Positions 43,321 to 55,199 of a stretch of 64,000 nucleotides of DNA are shown one piece after another. A program made the position numbers and the translations under genes. Source of the DNA: Aedes albopictus. Lineage: Eukaryota; Arthropoda; Insecta; Diptera; Culicidae. The DNA lies in contig NC_085138.1 of NCBI RefSeq assembly GCF_035046485.1, positions 58,757,254 through 58,821,253 on the forward strand. The letters run 5' to 3'. The first letter of the stretch is position 1; each line of letters starts with the position of its first letter. The notes beneath the pieces are model-generated. The model was not told the DNA's origin and made no database searches. It saw only the letters and a list, made by a program, of their open reading frames with translations.

Positions 43321-45049
43321 AGGACCTACTCTCGCACTGGTTTCCCGCATTGAAGCCGAGACCTGCACCTGCACAAAATTCATTTCTTTTATGCCCTTCC
43401 TCAGCTATGCACCTCAAGCCAATGGCATAAGAAAAGTTGCTAGTGTATTTATCAATGTGTGTCCAATTTCTAAATGTTTGCCAGTCAGCCTAGCACATTC
43501 CCATGGACGATGGTCGGAGATGCTGCTGGAATTATAAATATTTACGATGTGCTTATAATTCAGAAAGCTTCATTCAGCCTTTGGAACAACGCACCCGCCC
43601 ACACACACCGAGCCTTCCCGGGAGGCGGCAGGACGGCTGGCTTTTTTCTCTCTGTTTTCCCTGCTTTTTTTTTACTTCCGGAAAATAACATTTACTCTGC
43701 CCACTTGCCTTTCTTTTGAGTCTTTAGTGGTTCTCATTGGCGCAGTGCAAACGTGTAGCGCGTCCTGTTCCTGTGTAATAAAAGGACTCGAGCCTCGAGC
43801 AGCCAAAGGAGCTCTAGTTTGGTGGTGCAATTCGTTGTGCATAATATTCGCCTTCATCAAATGATTCTATTAGGTTGCTGTGTGCGGTGCGGGGCCAGCT
43901 GCTGAAAGTGCTGCGGAGAATGAAATTATTTTTTACTTACATAGTATTAACTGTGCAATAACATTGCTTTCATTTGCTGTTCTTTCAGACGGGTGTATCT
44001 TGTAACTGGCACAATCTCTTTTAATTAAAGGCTGTGAAACAAACTTGAGCCTTCAGTAAGGCGTTATAAATTTAAATTGAGAGATGGAGGTCCCTTCTCT
44101 GGTCTGTTGGGGAAATGCCTTATGTTAATGGTTCGACTCAGAAACGTCAAAACGAGCCTCACCATTTGAATACAAGTTTAAATTTTAGAGAATTTAATTC
44201 AATTAACTCGAGGGCTACATTAATTGTCGCTGTAAATGACACCACCTCCATATCCGCAAACGATTTCACGAACCCTTCCACAACGCCATAGATCAACTTA
44301 TCTCTTTTATCCGTTTGTTACGCTTCACTTAATTTAATTACCAACGCACACCGTTTCGAATGTCAATTACCAGAGTCCAACGGGGCCATTAGAAGCTGCA
44401 CCTCCTTCCGTCGTCGACTGCTGGCTGACTGTCCGATCGACCTACCGATTCAAAGTCAACCAATCATTTCCAAACCAACGAGCAATCAGTTCCCATCCAA
44501 CTGTGGCCAGCTTCAAGCGCTCGCCATTGCCCATTAAAATCCTAGCTAGCTCACCACCATCAGGCATCAGCATGTGGCAGCGGCTTGTGTTGGCGGGTGG
44601 CTTCGCGAGGACACGGAATAAAAAATGAGCAAATAAAATTTCGCCCAATCAACTGAGTCGGAGTTGCTCCGCACTTGCTTTTAGGTAGGTACAAAACACA
44701 TGCATTCCGTATGCATAATTGATAGACCCACGAGAGTTGCGGAACTGAGCAATGCTGCGACCGGCTCGGCTGCAATTGATGGGTGCATTCGGACGCACTT
44801 AATTTGCAATGATCGTTCGGTACTCTACCATACTCAGGCAGTGCTCTCTTGCATGTTTGGCCTCTCTACCAATTAGTGGCTCCAGCAGCTCCGAAGTGTT
44901 ATTAAACTTTGAAATTGCACGTTTATGGAATTGAATGCATAAACCGATTTGAAAAGATAAAAAAATCAATTATTTTATTACTGTTTTAGGTGCAACGAAA
45001 AACATGATTGCATGAAACAGCATCAAAACATTTTAATGCTTCAGGCGTA
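43321..45049. other. Probably single-copy DNA, no gene recognised
   Basis: More even base composition, no repeats. Open frames up to 81 codons overlap on both strands and carry no known motif. It may be intergenic or regulatory sequence of a host gene. Confidence 0.35.
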
Positions 45050-45905
45050 ATACTCATTTACTTACTTGATACTTGATGGACTATAACTCGTAGTGGTGAG
45101 TCCACGACGAATGAAGCATTTGCTTCCACGGCCCCTTCCTTATTCTCTCCTGAATATTGTTTGAGCTTTTCGTTCGGCATACGAGATATGTGCCCAGCCA
45201 ACCGCAGCCTGCCGTATTTTAATTGCTTCGGTATATCCATATCTTTATATACTTAGTATAACTCGTAGTTTATACGACGCCAATGATCGGCATCTGGCGG
45301 CGTCATGCCGTTCTTCATGCCGATCATTGTCCTTAGCACTTGACATTCGAAGACTCCAAAGCCTCACCGAACAACTTCTTGAGAGAACGTCTACTATTTA
45401 TGACGGAATGAAGCGACCGGAAGAATCATTCTTATATAACGCGAGTTTTGTCTTCGTATGCAGCTTCAGTTGGTTTCGCAGACCGAAAAAGGCCCTATCC
45501 GTCTCCTCACCTCGCGTATAATATTATTATCACATGTCCATCAAACAAATTAGTGTACAACATCAAACATTTCACCACCTATTATCACTTCGCGCCTAGC
45601 ACTCAATCATGAACTTGGTATTTATGGTGTTAATAGTAAGTCCAATTCTCGCAAAAACTCTCTTAAAAGAGACGCACATATCTTCCACGGTCCGACAATC
45701 GATCCCCATGATGTCTGCGTCTTCGAAGTCCAGGAGCGAATGCAACCGCATTACAATGGCTCCACTCCTTTGCGCCCCAGCTCTCTTTATCACTATTTCC
45801 AGTGCTATGTATAACAGTAAGTTCGAAAGAGCATCGCCCTGCTTCAGTCCGTCTAAGCTGACGAACGATGACGAAATTTCATTCGCAATCTGTTAACTTG
45901 ATTTC
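45050..45905 (-). pseudogene. RTE-type reverse transcriptase relic
   Basis: Minus-strand frames carry QGDALSNLLLYIALE (RTE block before the active site), then LDFEDADIMGID where RTE elements have FADDIDIIG, so the catalytic box is damaged, followed by ARIGLTINT. Downstream, after frameshifts, comes RLRLAGHISRMPNEK, the C-terminal motif common to RTE and related clades. Frameshifts and stops lie between. It is a third RTE relic, opposite in orientation to those at 2968 and 30735. Confidence 0.75.
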
Positions 45906-45934
45906 GCGCGAGTGTGCTGATTTATTACTTGCAG

Positions 45935-46627
45935 GTGGCATGTCTGCAGGAGCTCCTTCTGGGATTTTCTGAAGAATTCCTTACGTAGTTGTGAGATTTC
46001 TCCAGAAATTTCTAGGCAGATTCCTCCAGAAATTGCTGTTGAAATGTCTCTAGGAATTTGTTCCGAGATTCCGCCAGAAACACCTTTTGATATTACCCTA
46101 GTAATTTCTTCTGCAGTGATTCATGAAGGAGCTCCATCTCAGGTTCTTCTTGGGGTTTCTTCAGAAGTTCCGTCTGAATTCAAGGGATTCCTTCCGATAC
46201 CTTTCTAGGAATTTCGGTAATCTTTTAAAAATTGTTTGCGAGATTACTTATTCTTTCCAAGATTCCTCGTAGAACTCCTTCTTCTAAAAGTTTCTTTTGG
46301 AATGTTTTTGGCAGTTTTTCTCAGAAAATTTCCAGAAGGCACTCCTAGATAAATAGAATATTGAAACGTGTTATTGAACGAACCCAGAAGAAACTGCAAG
46401 AGGAATTCCTTACAACGCTGATGGAGGAATTTCTAAGTAATTGTTGAAGGAAATCCACGAGGAAGTCCTACAGGAGTTTCATAAGGAACTCCTTGAGTAA
46501 TTCCATAGATAATGCCACAAAATTCCTGGAGGAATTCCGTAAGAAACTCCTGTAGGATTTCCTACCCAGGACCATCTTGGAGAATTCCTGACTAAGTTTC
46601 CGGAAGGATCTTCAAGAAATCCAGAGG
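45935..46627. repeat. 24-bp minisatellite, block C1
   Basis: Degenerate GGAATTCC-type units as elsewhere. The solo LTR at 46633-46950 sits between this block and the next. Confidence 0.6.
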
Positions 46628-46632
46628 GAACT

Positions 46633-46950
46633 TGTTGCGGGAGATGAGGGTGGAAGAGATCGTACCGACTCTTAGAACAAACACATATATAATTTGGTCA
46701 GCTAAAAAGCTAAAATGGGCACATTTATTAAAAAACATTCAATATACACATACATTTATGTACTTACTAATTCGGTAGCCTAGCTGGGAAGACAAATGCT
46801 GCCATCCTCTTCGAAATACATCTCCGCACTGGTTACAAATTAGCTCATAACAGCATTGTTCTACATCTAGCTTTACAATTGCTGGGGTATTCGCAGGGGT
46901 GCTCAAATTACTTTAGTGTTCAAATTAATCGCACTCTGTTCTGCGTAACA
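46633..46950. mobile_element. Solo LTR with 5-bp target duplication
   Basis: A 318-bp non-repetitive unit begins TGTTGCGGG and ends CTGCGTAACA, with TGTT/AACA inverted termini. It interrupts the minisatellite and is flanked by GAACT at 46628-46632 and 46951-46955. These are the marks of an LTR left after recombination between the two LTRs of a retrotransposon (BEL/Pao or Gypsy). Family and strand are undetermined. Confidence 0.75.
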
Positions 46951-46955
46951 GAACT

Positions 46956-48090
46956 CCTGCAAGATGTAGAAAAGAGCTCCCAGATAAATCTTTGTTTGAG
47001 TTTTTAAGAAAATTCTGGAAGCAGTGTCTTTAAGAATCCTGGACGAAATTCTCAAAAAAATATCAGAAGAAGTATTTTTAGGATTTCCGAAAGAAGTTCC
47101 CAGAGGAATTTTAGAAGGAGTTCCTAAGGATTTCCGGTAGGAATTCCTGCAGCAACCGAGAAAGGAGTTCATGAATAAATCCCGGAGGCAGTTACCGGAG
47201 GAATCCCAGAAGGAGTTCTCGTAAGAATCCCGGAAGAAGTTCGTGGTGGGGTCCCAAAAAAATCCCAGAAGGAGTTTCCGGAATCCTGGAAAGAGTTCAT
47301 GGAGGAATCTTGAAAGGAGGTCTTGATGCAATCCCGGAAATAATTCCTAAAAAACCCCAAGAGGAGTTCCTGCAGGAATCTCGGAAGATCTTGGAGGAAA
47401 CCCAGAAGAAGTTTTTGAAGGATTCCCGGAAGGATTCACTCGATGGATTTCAGAATTCGTAAAAAAATCCTGAAGAAAACTTAGAGGGAGCTTTTGGAAG
47501 AGCCCTGAAGGAATCCCTGTAGGAGTTTTCGAAAGGAGTCCCGGAATGGACAATCCAGTCCCGGTAACAATCCAGTAGAGAACTTCTATAGGAATCGCGC
47601 AAGAAATCTCTGGTGAAACTCCTAGAAGGATCCCAGGAGGAACTTCTGGTGTGATCTCAGATGAAAACCCTTGAGGCATCCCCGAAAGAACAATGTTAGG
47701 AACCCGTAAAGGAACATCTGGGGAAATACAAGGAAATTCTGGAGAAATCCGAAAAGAAATTTTCTTTAGGAGGAAAGATTCTCAGAAGGAATTTCAAGTG
47801 GACATTCTTGAGGAATTCCAGATAAAACCTGCTTGGGAATCTCAGAGGCATTCCTATAAGACCGTTCGCAATGTTGTTTTATTTTGTATGGCGAGTTTTA
47901 AAATTGCGGGCCTAAGACCCCCCAAGTGATCTTCCGAAGTAATCCTAAGTAGTCCACCAGAAGAATCCCAGAAGAAACTCCTAGAGAAGGCTTGGTAACA
48001 GTTTGTGAAAAAACAGCGAAAAAAAAATCCGGATGGGAATCCAGAATGAACTCCTGGAGGAGAGCCACCAGCAAGTCATAAATTAGCACA
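46956..48090. repeat. 24-bp minisatellite, block C2
   Basis: The clearest block: 'aatcccggaagaagttc' style units with exact 24-base spacing around 47178, 47202 and 47226. Because 24 is a multiple of three, some frames stay open (e.g. minus 47331-46903 and 47679-47347) and encode 8-residue repeats like 'NSFRDSS' or 'GIPSGTS'. Short host-like sequence around 47870-47935 interrupts it. Confidence 0.7.
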
Positions 48091-49235
48091 CTTTTCCAAG
48101 CACGCGAACCTCAGATTTTGAACTCAATCATACTACCCATGGAAAGCTGACGAAGTTTTCCGAATTATAAACAAGAAGGCCACCAAACGTCAAAGCCTTA
48201 GAAGAATTTACCTTAGCAATCGTGGCTTGCAGTGCCCTAATAGGGTTCTCAACATTTGATAATTTTCTCAAGCTCTATTTCTACACAACTTTTATACTAT
48301 CGTTGCTTTCTGATACGTATAAATCTGGGTGTTCTAGATACTACAATCGAAATACAAAACAAAACTTCATTTAACTTCAAGAAAATTGCATTGTCAACAA
48401 CAATCAAGGCAGCTTTCATGCATATCGTTAGTTTTCGTTTGGTGTGTAACTTTCGCTTTTCCGGACAAACCTTGAATAAAGGCTGAAGTTGATGTGAATC
48501 TCTCACTAAAATTCAATTCCATTTTTTGTTGAACACCTCGAAAGAAGCGCAAAAACTGCATTTAATTGCTCAACGTGTAAATTGTTGTGTGTCTCTTATG
48601 TTTCTATGTGAAGAAAACTGAATAGAGCTTGCATTTTTCATTGCGAAAAGAATATTATTTCCGGTTACGCTCTTTTTTCACTTAACGCGTTGTTTTGAAT
48701 TTGGGCTCACTTTGACAGCTCTTGACAGCGAAATCACTGCTTGCCTTTACACACATTTTTCGTGTCGGATTCTCTCTCCCAGGTATAAATATCAGACAAC
48801 TGTAAAGGTGCTCAGACTGTTTGTTTATGACAAATATGTATTTGTCATTAAAAATCGACATTCGTCCAAGGTTGCTATGATTCTTGTTGTGTTGGTCATT
48901 TGTTGGGCTTGTTTGGCCAAATATTTGCTATTTCTAATGGGACCTTAAGCAAGTGAAAGAGACACCAGTAGAAAACGCTTTGTCAGATTGTATTACGGCC
49001 TACTACAGAAAATTTGTCTCCAAAATGTCTTTTTTTTATGCTCCCACTTTCGTTTAATCAAATTCAAACTGTTTTATTCAGCACGACCAAGCAGAGAGTG
49101 TCTGGTTTCGATTCCCGGATCTTTTTTCAAAGGGATATCTAAATGCCGATGCTTTTTCTTATTCTAATTTTGATGTTTTACTGCCTCTTGTAGCATATTT
49201 TCCAAAACTTGATACATGACGCTACATTATCGAAG
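48091..49235. other. No gene recognised
   Basis: Possibly single-copy. A box B-like 'ggtttcgattcccgg' near 49107 hints at a SINE scrap. Open frames of 76-78 codons (48256-48486 and 48712-48948) are hydrophobic but carry no recognised motif. Confidence 0.3.
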
Positions 49236-49239
49236 AATC

Positions 49240-50990
49240 ACCTGACAACCACATTGCCCTCTTCCCCACCTCGAATTTATCCTCGAAAGAATCCCGAGAA
49301 TATTTTCATGAGGAATCAAGTATCAGCAAAAAATCCCTGGAGAAATCATGGGATAAGACCCGGGAGAATACCAAAAGGATTCCTTGGAGAAATCCCTAAA
49401 AAAAATCAGGAGAAATCTTTGCAGAAATTTCGGAAGCAATCAATTAAAGTATGTTGGAGTAATTCCCGCAAGAAACTCAGGAAAAGTCGCTGAAAGACCT
49501 TCGGAAATGCCCAGAAGAAACTCGAAAGGAATGCCCGAATAAACCTTTGAATGAATCTCGAGAGGAATTCGTGATAGAATCTCACAAGGGTTCCTGAAGA
49601 ATCTCAGGAGATATCCCCGAAAGATTCCGTTGTGACATCCCTGATGAATCGGTAGGAATACCTGTTAGGATGCCGGAAGGAATACCTTGAGAAATCCTTG
49701 AATGAATCTCGGGATAAATCAGTGAAGGAATAAATGAAGAAATCCGAGAAGATTTCTCTAAAGGAATCCCGCAAAAGGTCCCTGAAAGAATCTCGGAACG
49801 AAACTCTCTGAAGGAATCCCGAGAAGAATCAACCAAAAAATACCGGAGGAGCGACTTAATGAAGACATTCTGTGAAGAATTCCGAAATGAATTTCGGAAG
49901 GACTTTATGAAAGTTTTCCAGAAGAAATATTTAAAAAACTCCCTGAAAATCTGGGAGTCGTTTTGAATATTCTGGATGAATATCTGAATCAATCCCGAAC
50001 GCGATCCATGAGCAAATTTCGGAAGAAATTCCAGGATGAATCCCGGAAAGAATCCCGAGAAGAATGACTGAAGAAACCCCAGGAGTAATCTCTAAGAGAA
50101 AAATCAATGAAGGAATGCCGGAAAGAGTTCTTGAAAGAGTCGAAGAAGGAGCTCCTGAAGGCAGCCAGAGAGAAATCTCAAAAGGCATATCGACAGAAAT
50201 CCCAGAAAGAATCCTGAAGCAATTCTTGATGTAGTTATTGGAAATAATCCATGAAAGAATCCTGATAGAAATCCTGGAAATTCCTAAGGGCATATTGGAA
50301 TTCAATGACGGAATGGATTGGGAATGAATAATGGAAGTTCAGAAAGAAGTTCTGGAGGATTCCTAGACAGAACCCTCAGTTAATCACTAAAGGAATTTCG
50401 GAAGAAATCTCTATAGAAACCTGAAAAGGGTGAATGAATGAATCCGGAATTAATCCCGGGGAAAATTGCTTAAAGAATCTTAGAAAAATATGCCGAAAGA
50501 AAGCTATAGAAAAAACTCAGGGGAAATATCTGGGGGACCCTGCAAAGGCATCACATGAGGAATCAACGAAATACTCTGGAAGACATCATTGAAGAAATCG
50601 CTGAATATATCCAGGAGGACTTCGGGGAGTAATACCTGAATCTGAAACAATAACAGAAGGAGTCCCAAAAGGGTTCCTCAAAGAAATACTCGCCGCAATC
50701 TTGGGAGGAATCCCTGAAAGTGTCCCGGTTGGAACTCTAGGAGAAATTCTGAGAAAAATACTTGATAGGAGACCATGATGAACACTGAGATAAGTAACGG
50801 GATGAATTCCAGCAGAAATCCTTGTACAGATCTCAAAAAGATTCTCTAAAAGAATTACAAGATGAATCCTAGCAGGAATCCTTGGAGAAATCCAAGGAAA
50901 GTTATTGGCAAGAATCGTGGATCTGGAATTCTCTTCGAGTCGTTTCCAATACACTGAATCAGTTTTGTTAAAGACGCCATATTTATATCT
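49240..50990. repeat. 24-bp minisatellite, block D
   Basis: Long continuous block of 'gaatcccgaaagaatccctgagg' variants. Minus-strand frames of 124-136 codons run through it with Ser/Ile/Gly-Pro repeats of eight residues and are artefacts. Confidence 0.65.
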
Positions 50991-50999
50991 TTTCACTGA

Positions 51000-52025
51000 G
51001 TCCAGGTATTTGGAAAAACATTCTGATGCTTAAGGATTTTCTCCAAAGATCCTCCCAGCATTTCCCGCAGAAATAACTCCAGAATTTATTTCGTGACAGT
51101 TTCAAAAGAATCTTTCAAGAAATTATTTTATGTGTACCTGCAGAGGCTTATTTAGTTCTTCCAGATAATCAAAGATTTTTTTTTTATTTTTTTTTCAGAT
51201 TTTGTTTACTGGTTTTCTAATAAATCCTTCCACTGCTACCTTTGTATACTAATCTTTTCAGAGCATGTACAACAAATTCTTCTAGAGATTGCTCCAGAGG
51301 AATTCCTAGGAATTCTCCCAAAGATTAAAACAAAATCCTCCAGGGATCTTTCAGAAATATGTTGAAATGAAATGTCTCGAATTACTTAGTGACTCCATAA
51401 GTTTTTCATATTTTCTTTTCTATGAATCAAGGAGGTATGTTGAGAAATTTCTTCAGGTATTCTTTCTGGCATTCATTCAGGAACTCGTTCACAGAAATGG
51501 CTTCTGAAATGTTTGTGCAGTAATCCCTACAGAAAATTTTCCAGAATTTCTTCTAGAAATTTTCGAAGGTGCAACCTGAAGTTTTTTGAGAGATTAATTT
51601 AGAGACAATCTTCTAGGGATTTCTTAAGAAATTTCTTCAGTGATTTTTTCAAGAATTCATCCAGTATTTTGTGTAATTCCTGGCAGAACTTCTAAAAAAA
51701 AAAAATCTGAATCCAAACCTGCTGGAATCTCCGATGGAATCCCAGGAAATACTTCTTATGGAACTGCAGGAGTAATTTCTAAAACAGACTTCGAAATAAT
51801 TTCTGCAGTAATCCTTTGAGAATTATCTCAATAAACTACTGAAGGAACCCTTGAAAGAATTTCTGAAGGAATCTGTTTGGGATTTTTAAAAACATTTTGA
51901 GAGAAATTTCTGCAAAATCCTTCAAAAAAAAAATCCCTTGCTGAAACTTCTACAGAATCCCCTAAATTACAAAAAAAAACAGCTGGAAATATTTTTGAAA
52001 GAATCTTTGAATGGATTTCTTAAAG
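51000..52025. repeat. 24-bp minisatellite, block E (more diverged)
   Basis: The same family continues with heavier decay and T-rich interruptions ('ttccagaaattcttctag'). Confidence 0.5.
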
Positions 52026-52029
52026 ATGA

Positions 52030-53165
52030 ATTTTCGAGTCATATAAGGCGTTTTTGCTTGATGTGGCATACCTTTTTTTAATTTTCATCCGATTTCCAAT
52101 TTTTAATGAATCTCTCGCAAATTGATTTTCTCCAGTCTAGCCTAGTGGTTAAGGCTATGGATTGCCAATCCGGAGACGGCGGGTTCAATTCCCGTTCCAG
52201 TCGGGAAAATTTTCTCGATTCCCTGAGCATAGTGTATCATTGTCCTTGCCTCACAATATACAATTTCATGCAATGGCAGACAAAGAAAGCCCTTCAGTTT
52301 ATAACTGTGGAAGTGCTCTAAGAACACTAAGTTGAACACTAAGAAGAAGAAGAAGAACAAATTGATTATCGAATAAACTTGTAGACCATGAAATTTTTCC
52401 AAAGTCACGCAAAATATGAATTTTTAACGATTTAATTCATTTTTGTTTCTTCTTTCCACAAAAAAAGGCCCGATAACTTTTTAATCGCTTGACCATTTTC
52501 ATATCTATTGACGTGATTTTGTAGATATTACTGTTGTCTATCTTTATTCTAAACGAACTATTTGTATACTTTTTTAATTTTTATGATAATTTTCGTCAAA
52601 AACTGCAAAAACTTGTTTTTTTTCATGTAAAAGTTGAGTTTAGGACGATTTTTTTGTATGTTTGCACTCTAAACCAAATACTAAGCGTCATATGTAGGAG
52701 TCAAAGTGAAGGATTTTATCAAAAAGGAACTTTCCAAAAATTGAAGCTTTTGGCTTCCATATGATTTAGAATAATTTAAGCGCCATGAATTCAGCATGAA
52801 AACAAATAAAGTTATTGCCAAAATTCTATTTTTCTTGAAAAATACGTGTTTTTGAGCGGTTTGTGATATTTATCCATGTTGAAACTACAGTTTATTCACA
52901 GCATTCTTAGGCAACAAAAGTATCCACAAAAGCACGTAAACAGATTGAAAATTGGTCAAGCGGTTAAAAAGTAAAAAAAAGAAAAAAATATCTTTGAAAA
53001 CTCATATTTCACGTGATTTTGTAAAAAAAATACTCTACAAGTTTATTCAAAAATTAATTTGTGAGAGATTTAAAAAAAAAAGATTGAAAATCAGTTGAAG
53101 TTTGAAAAAGTTATGGTACTTGAAGTGAAAACATCTTATTATTACTCGAAAATTCCACTTTGAGG
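52030..53165. mobile_element. Fold-back element FB4
   Basis: Sequence from 'gaattttcgagt' at 52030 recurs inverted ending near 53155, with paired words 'aatctctcgcaaattgattt' and 'aaattaatttgtgagagatt', 'gaataaacttgtaga' and 'tctacaagtttattc', 'aatcgcttgaccattttca' and 'tgaaaattggtcaagcggtt'. Divergence is moderate. A Feilai SINE sits in the left arm; the right arm shows the empty site. No target duplication was defined. Confidence 0.6.
52128..52357 (+). mobile_element. Feilai-type SINE
   Basis: tRNA-like head with box A (tagcctagtggttaaggct) and box B (gggttcaattcccg), the Feilai body ending 'taactgtggaagtgctctaagaacactaag', and an (AAG)n tail. CAAATTGATT at 52118-52127 and 52358-52367 is a perfect 10-bp target duplication. 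Compared with 60037-60288 it lacks part of the 3' body before the tail. Confidence 0.85.
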
Positions 53166-53574
53166 CGATTGTGACACCTCTAAATCTTTATATTTTTGGC
53201 TCAAACTCGGACGTTTCTCTTTTTATGTCATTTGAACCCAAAAGAGCTTACGAATCCCAGGTTTCGACAACTTTTTAACAATAAGCCGCAGCCTTATCAA
53301 CAACCACTCCATGTAGTGGACGAAATAAAGTGCGCATCGACTGTTTTTCTTGCAAAATGCTCATATTTTGTGATCGAATCTTAGCTTCTAGTTCACCGAT
53401 TGATCTAAAATGTTGTGTGGACATTCGAAATAACTTGAAATTTGATCAGTGAAAAAAGAAAATATTGTTCAAAATAAACGATTTATTTATAAAAGTTGTT
53501 TGTTATGTTAGACTCATCAACTTTGCAGAAGAATATATTTACCAAAACATGGAAATTCTGATATTGTTCCAAAA
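53166..53574. other. No gene recognised
   Basis: AT-rich and featureless; a 62-codon frame has no motif. Confidence 0.3.
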
Positions 53575-54235
53575 TCTAAACTTTGGTTGAAGGTTTAGGA
53601 GGGCTTCCATAACACGAGCCACGGATTCGGCCACACAGGATTCGTTTTTCATAGAAGGATATCGGCATCACGATGGCTCCCGTCCAGAGACTCAAAAAGC
53701 CCATTGTTCCTTGAGGCCAGGGCTGTAATAGTTTGTCCTTCAGATACCGCCTCGTGGATGGTCGTGAGGTCCACGAAGGTGTGGAGGATCGTAACCGACC
53801 GGTCGGGAGAGTAGTTGACCACCGGTGTTGAATCACTACGCTGCTCTTCGCAAAGCGCCACCCCCAAAAGGGGGGGGGGGGGGTTGTTAACCGTTCGGAG
53901 CACTGGGAATCCACGCTGGGCACCGCGTTTTGGCTAGCTCCGGAAAGTCGATCATTGACCGGTCGATCGTACCGCGGCACCGAGAGCGTGAGGACACCAA
54001 AGATGGTGGGTAGTGTAGAAATCGCTCACAGGATACTGTTTCGGTTTTACGACAGCCGTTCACTTTATTTCGACAGAGGGGGGGGCGGTCCGTTCTGTGA
54101 TATTATTCCGCGTGTCGCTGTGCCTTCTTCGGCCGACGGCCGGAGATCCACTGTCTATTGTTACGTTTCCGATTGCCTTTTTCCTTTTCTCCTCATTTGG
54201 CGTTTTTGAACCGCAGCTGTGAAGAGTAGCTTACA
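53575..54235. other. GC-rich segment, possible LTR-retrotransposon end
   Basis: This 660-base stretch is much richer in G+C than its surroundings and has overlapping long frames on both strands (134 and 84 codons minus, 84 plus). It includes G runs near 53868-53885 and 54077-54086. 'actgtttcggttttacgacagccgttcacttta' resembles transcribed terminal sequence of an LTR element, but I cannot place ends or a family. Confidence 0.3.
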
Positions 54236-55199
54236 CCACCCCATGTGTTTTAATTTTGGCAATCGTTATGTCGACTTACCCATTCGAATTGGACGTTGAT
54301 TATGAATATTATGATCCTACGACCCACATCAGATGTTCATTAATCTATCTAGAGTTACCGAACGGTAACATACTAAACAGGCGATTCACAAATAGGTATT
54401 ATAAATGATACTTCTTTAATACGTCTTCAAACACAAAAAGTTGAAAACAATGATTTTTTTTCTGAAATTTGCAAGGGTGTGAAAAAGCTAAAATATACCT
54501 GGGTAATTTTCTTATGTTTGACAAAGCCTCAAAAAGCATCCAATGTCACATAGGAGATTTTAATATTAGCATAGGATAGCAAAGCAATTGAAAAACAATT
54601 TTTTGACCATTAATCTTAACAAAACAAATAATATGAGGCGATTCCTAATACCCAGTAGGGCGAAAACAATTCATAATTTTACTGAGAAGTTGTTTTCTTC
54701 ATGTATAAAAGCGCAAAAAATGAAAAATGTAAGGGCTTACACTGTGAGTTATTTATTTGTTTTTTGTGGGCTCAAGAGTTAGCTACTCAGTGAGTAACAT
54801 GGAGTATTGTTGATGACACCAGTAAGTAGGAATCCTATGTATTTTAGTCTTGGATTTCTAGACATTTAGCTTCTTAATGGAAATATTTTGAAGACATCAA
54901 CATAGTAGAAAAAAAGCGACGAACCCTAATGGTCTAAATAGTTCAGGCATTATGATCCTAAACTGTTGTGTCCTGAGATTGATCACATTGATTTGTTTTT
55001 ACCTATGGGATTTCAATTACACTCCGACCTTATTTTACGTCCACTTTTTTTACGCCGAATTAGTTTACGTCCACTTTTTTACGTCCAAAATTTAGATTAA
55101 CGTCCATTTCAATCATTGCTCAAATTATCAGATAGTTTTTCTAAATAGACACAAATAATGTTCTGTAAAGTTTGAAAGGACAACAAAAGCTATAAAATA
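54236..55199. other. No gene; cluster of ACGTCCACTTTTTT words
   Basis: Mostly AT-rich. From about 55027 to 55100 the word 'ttacgtccacttttttacg' occurs about three times with variants, in the style of repeated subterminal sites of TA elements, but no matching inverted end is seen in the window. Confidence 0.35.

Noticed and set aside
46903..50996. Several 84-136-codon frames with repeated Ser/Gly/Pro/Phe motifs
   Set aside because: They follow the 24-bp minisatellite; the repeat length keeps any frame open.
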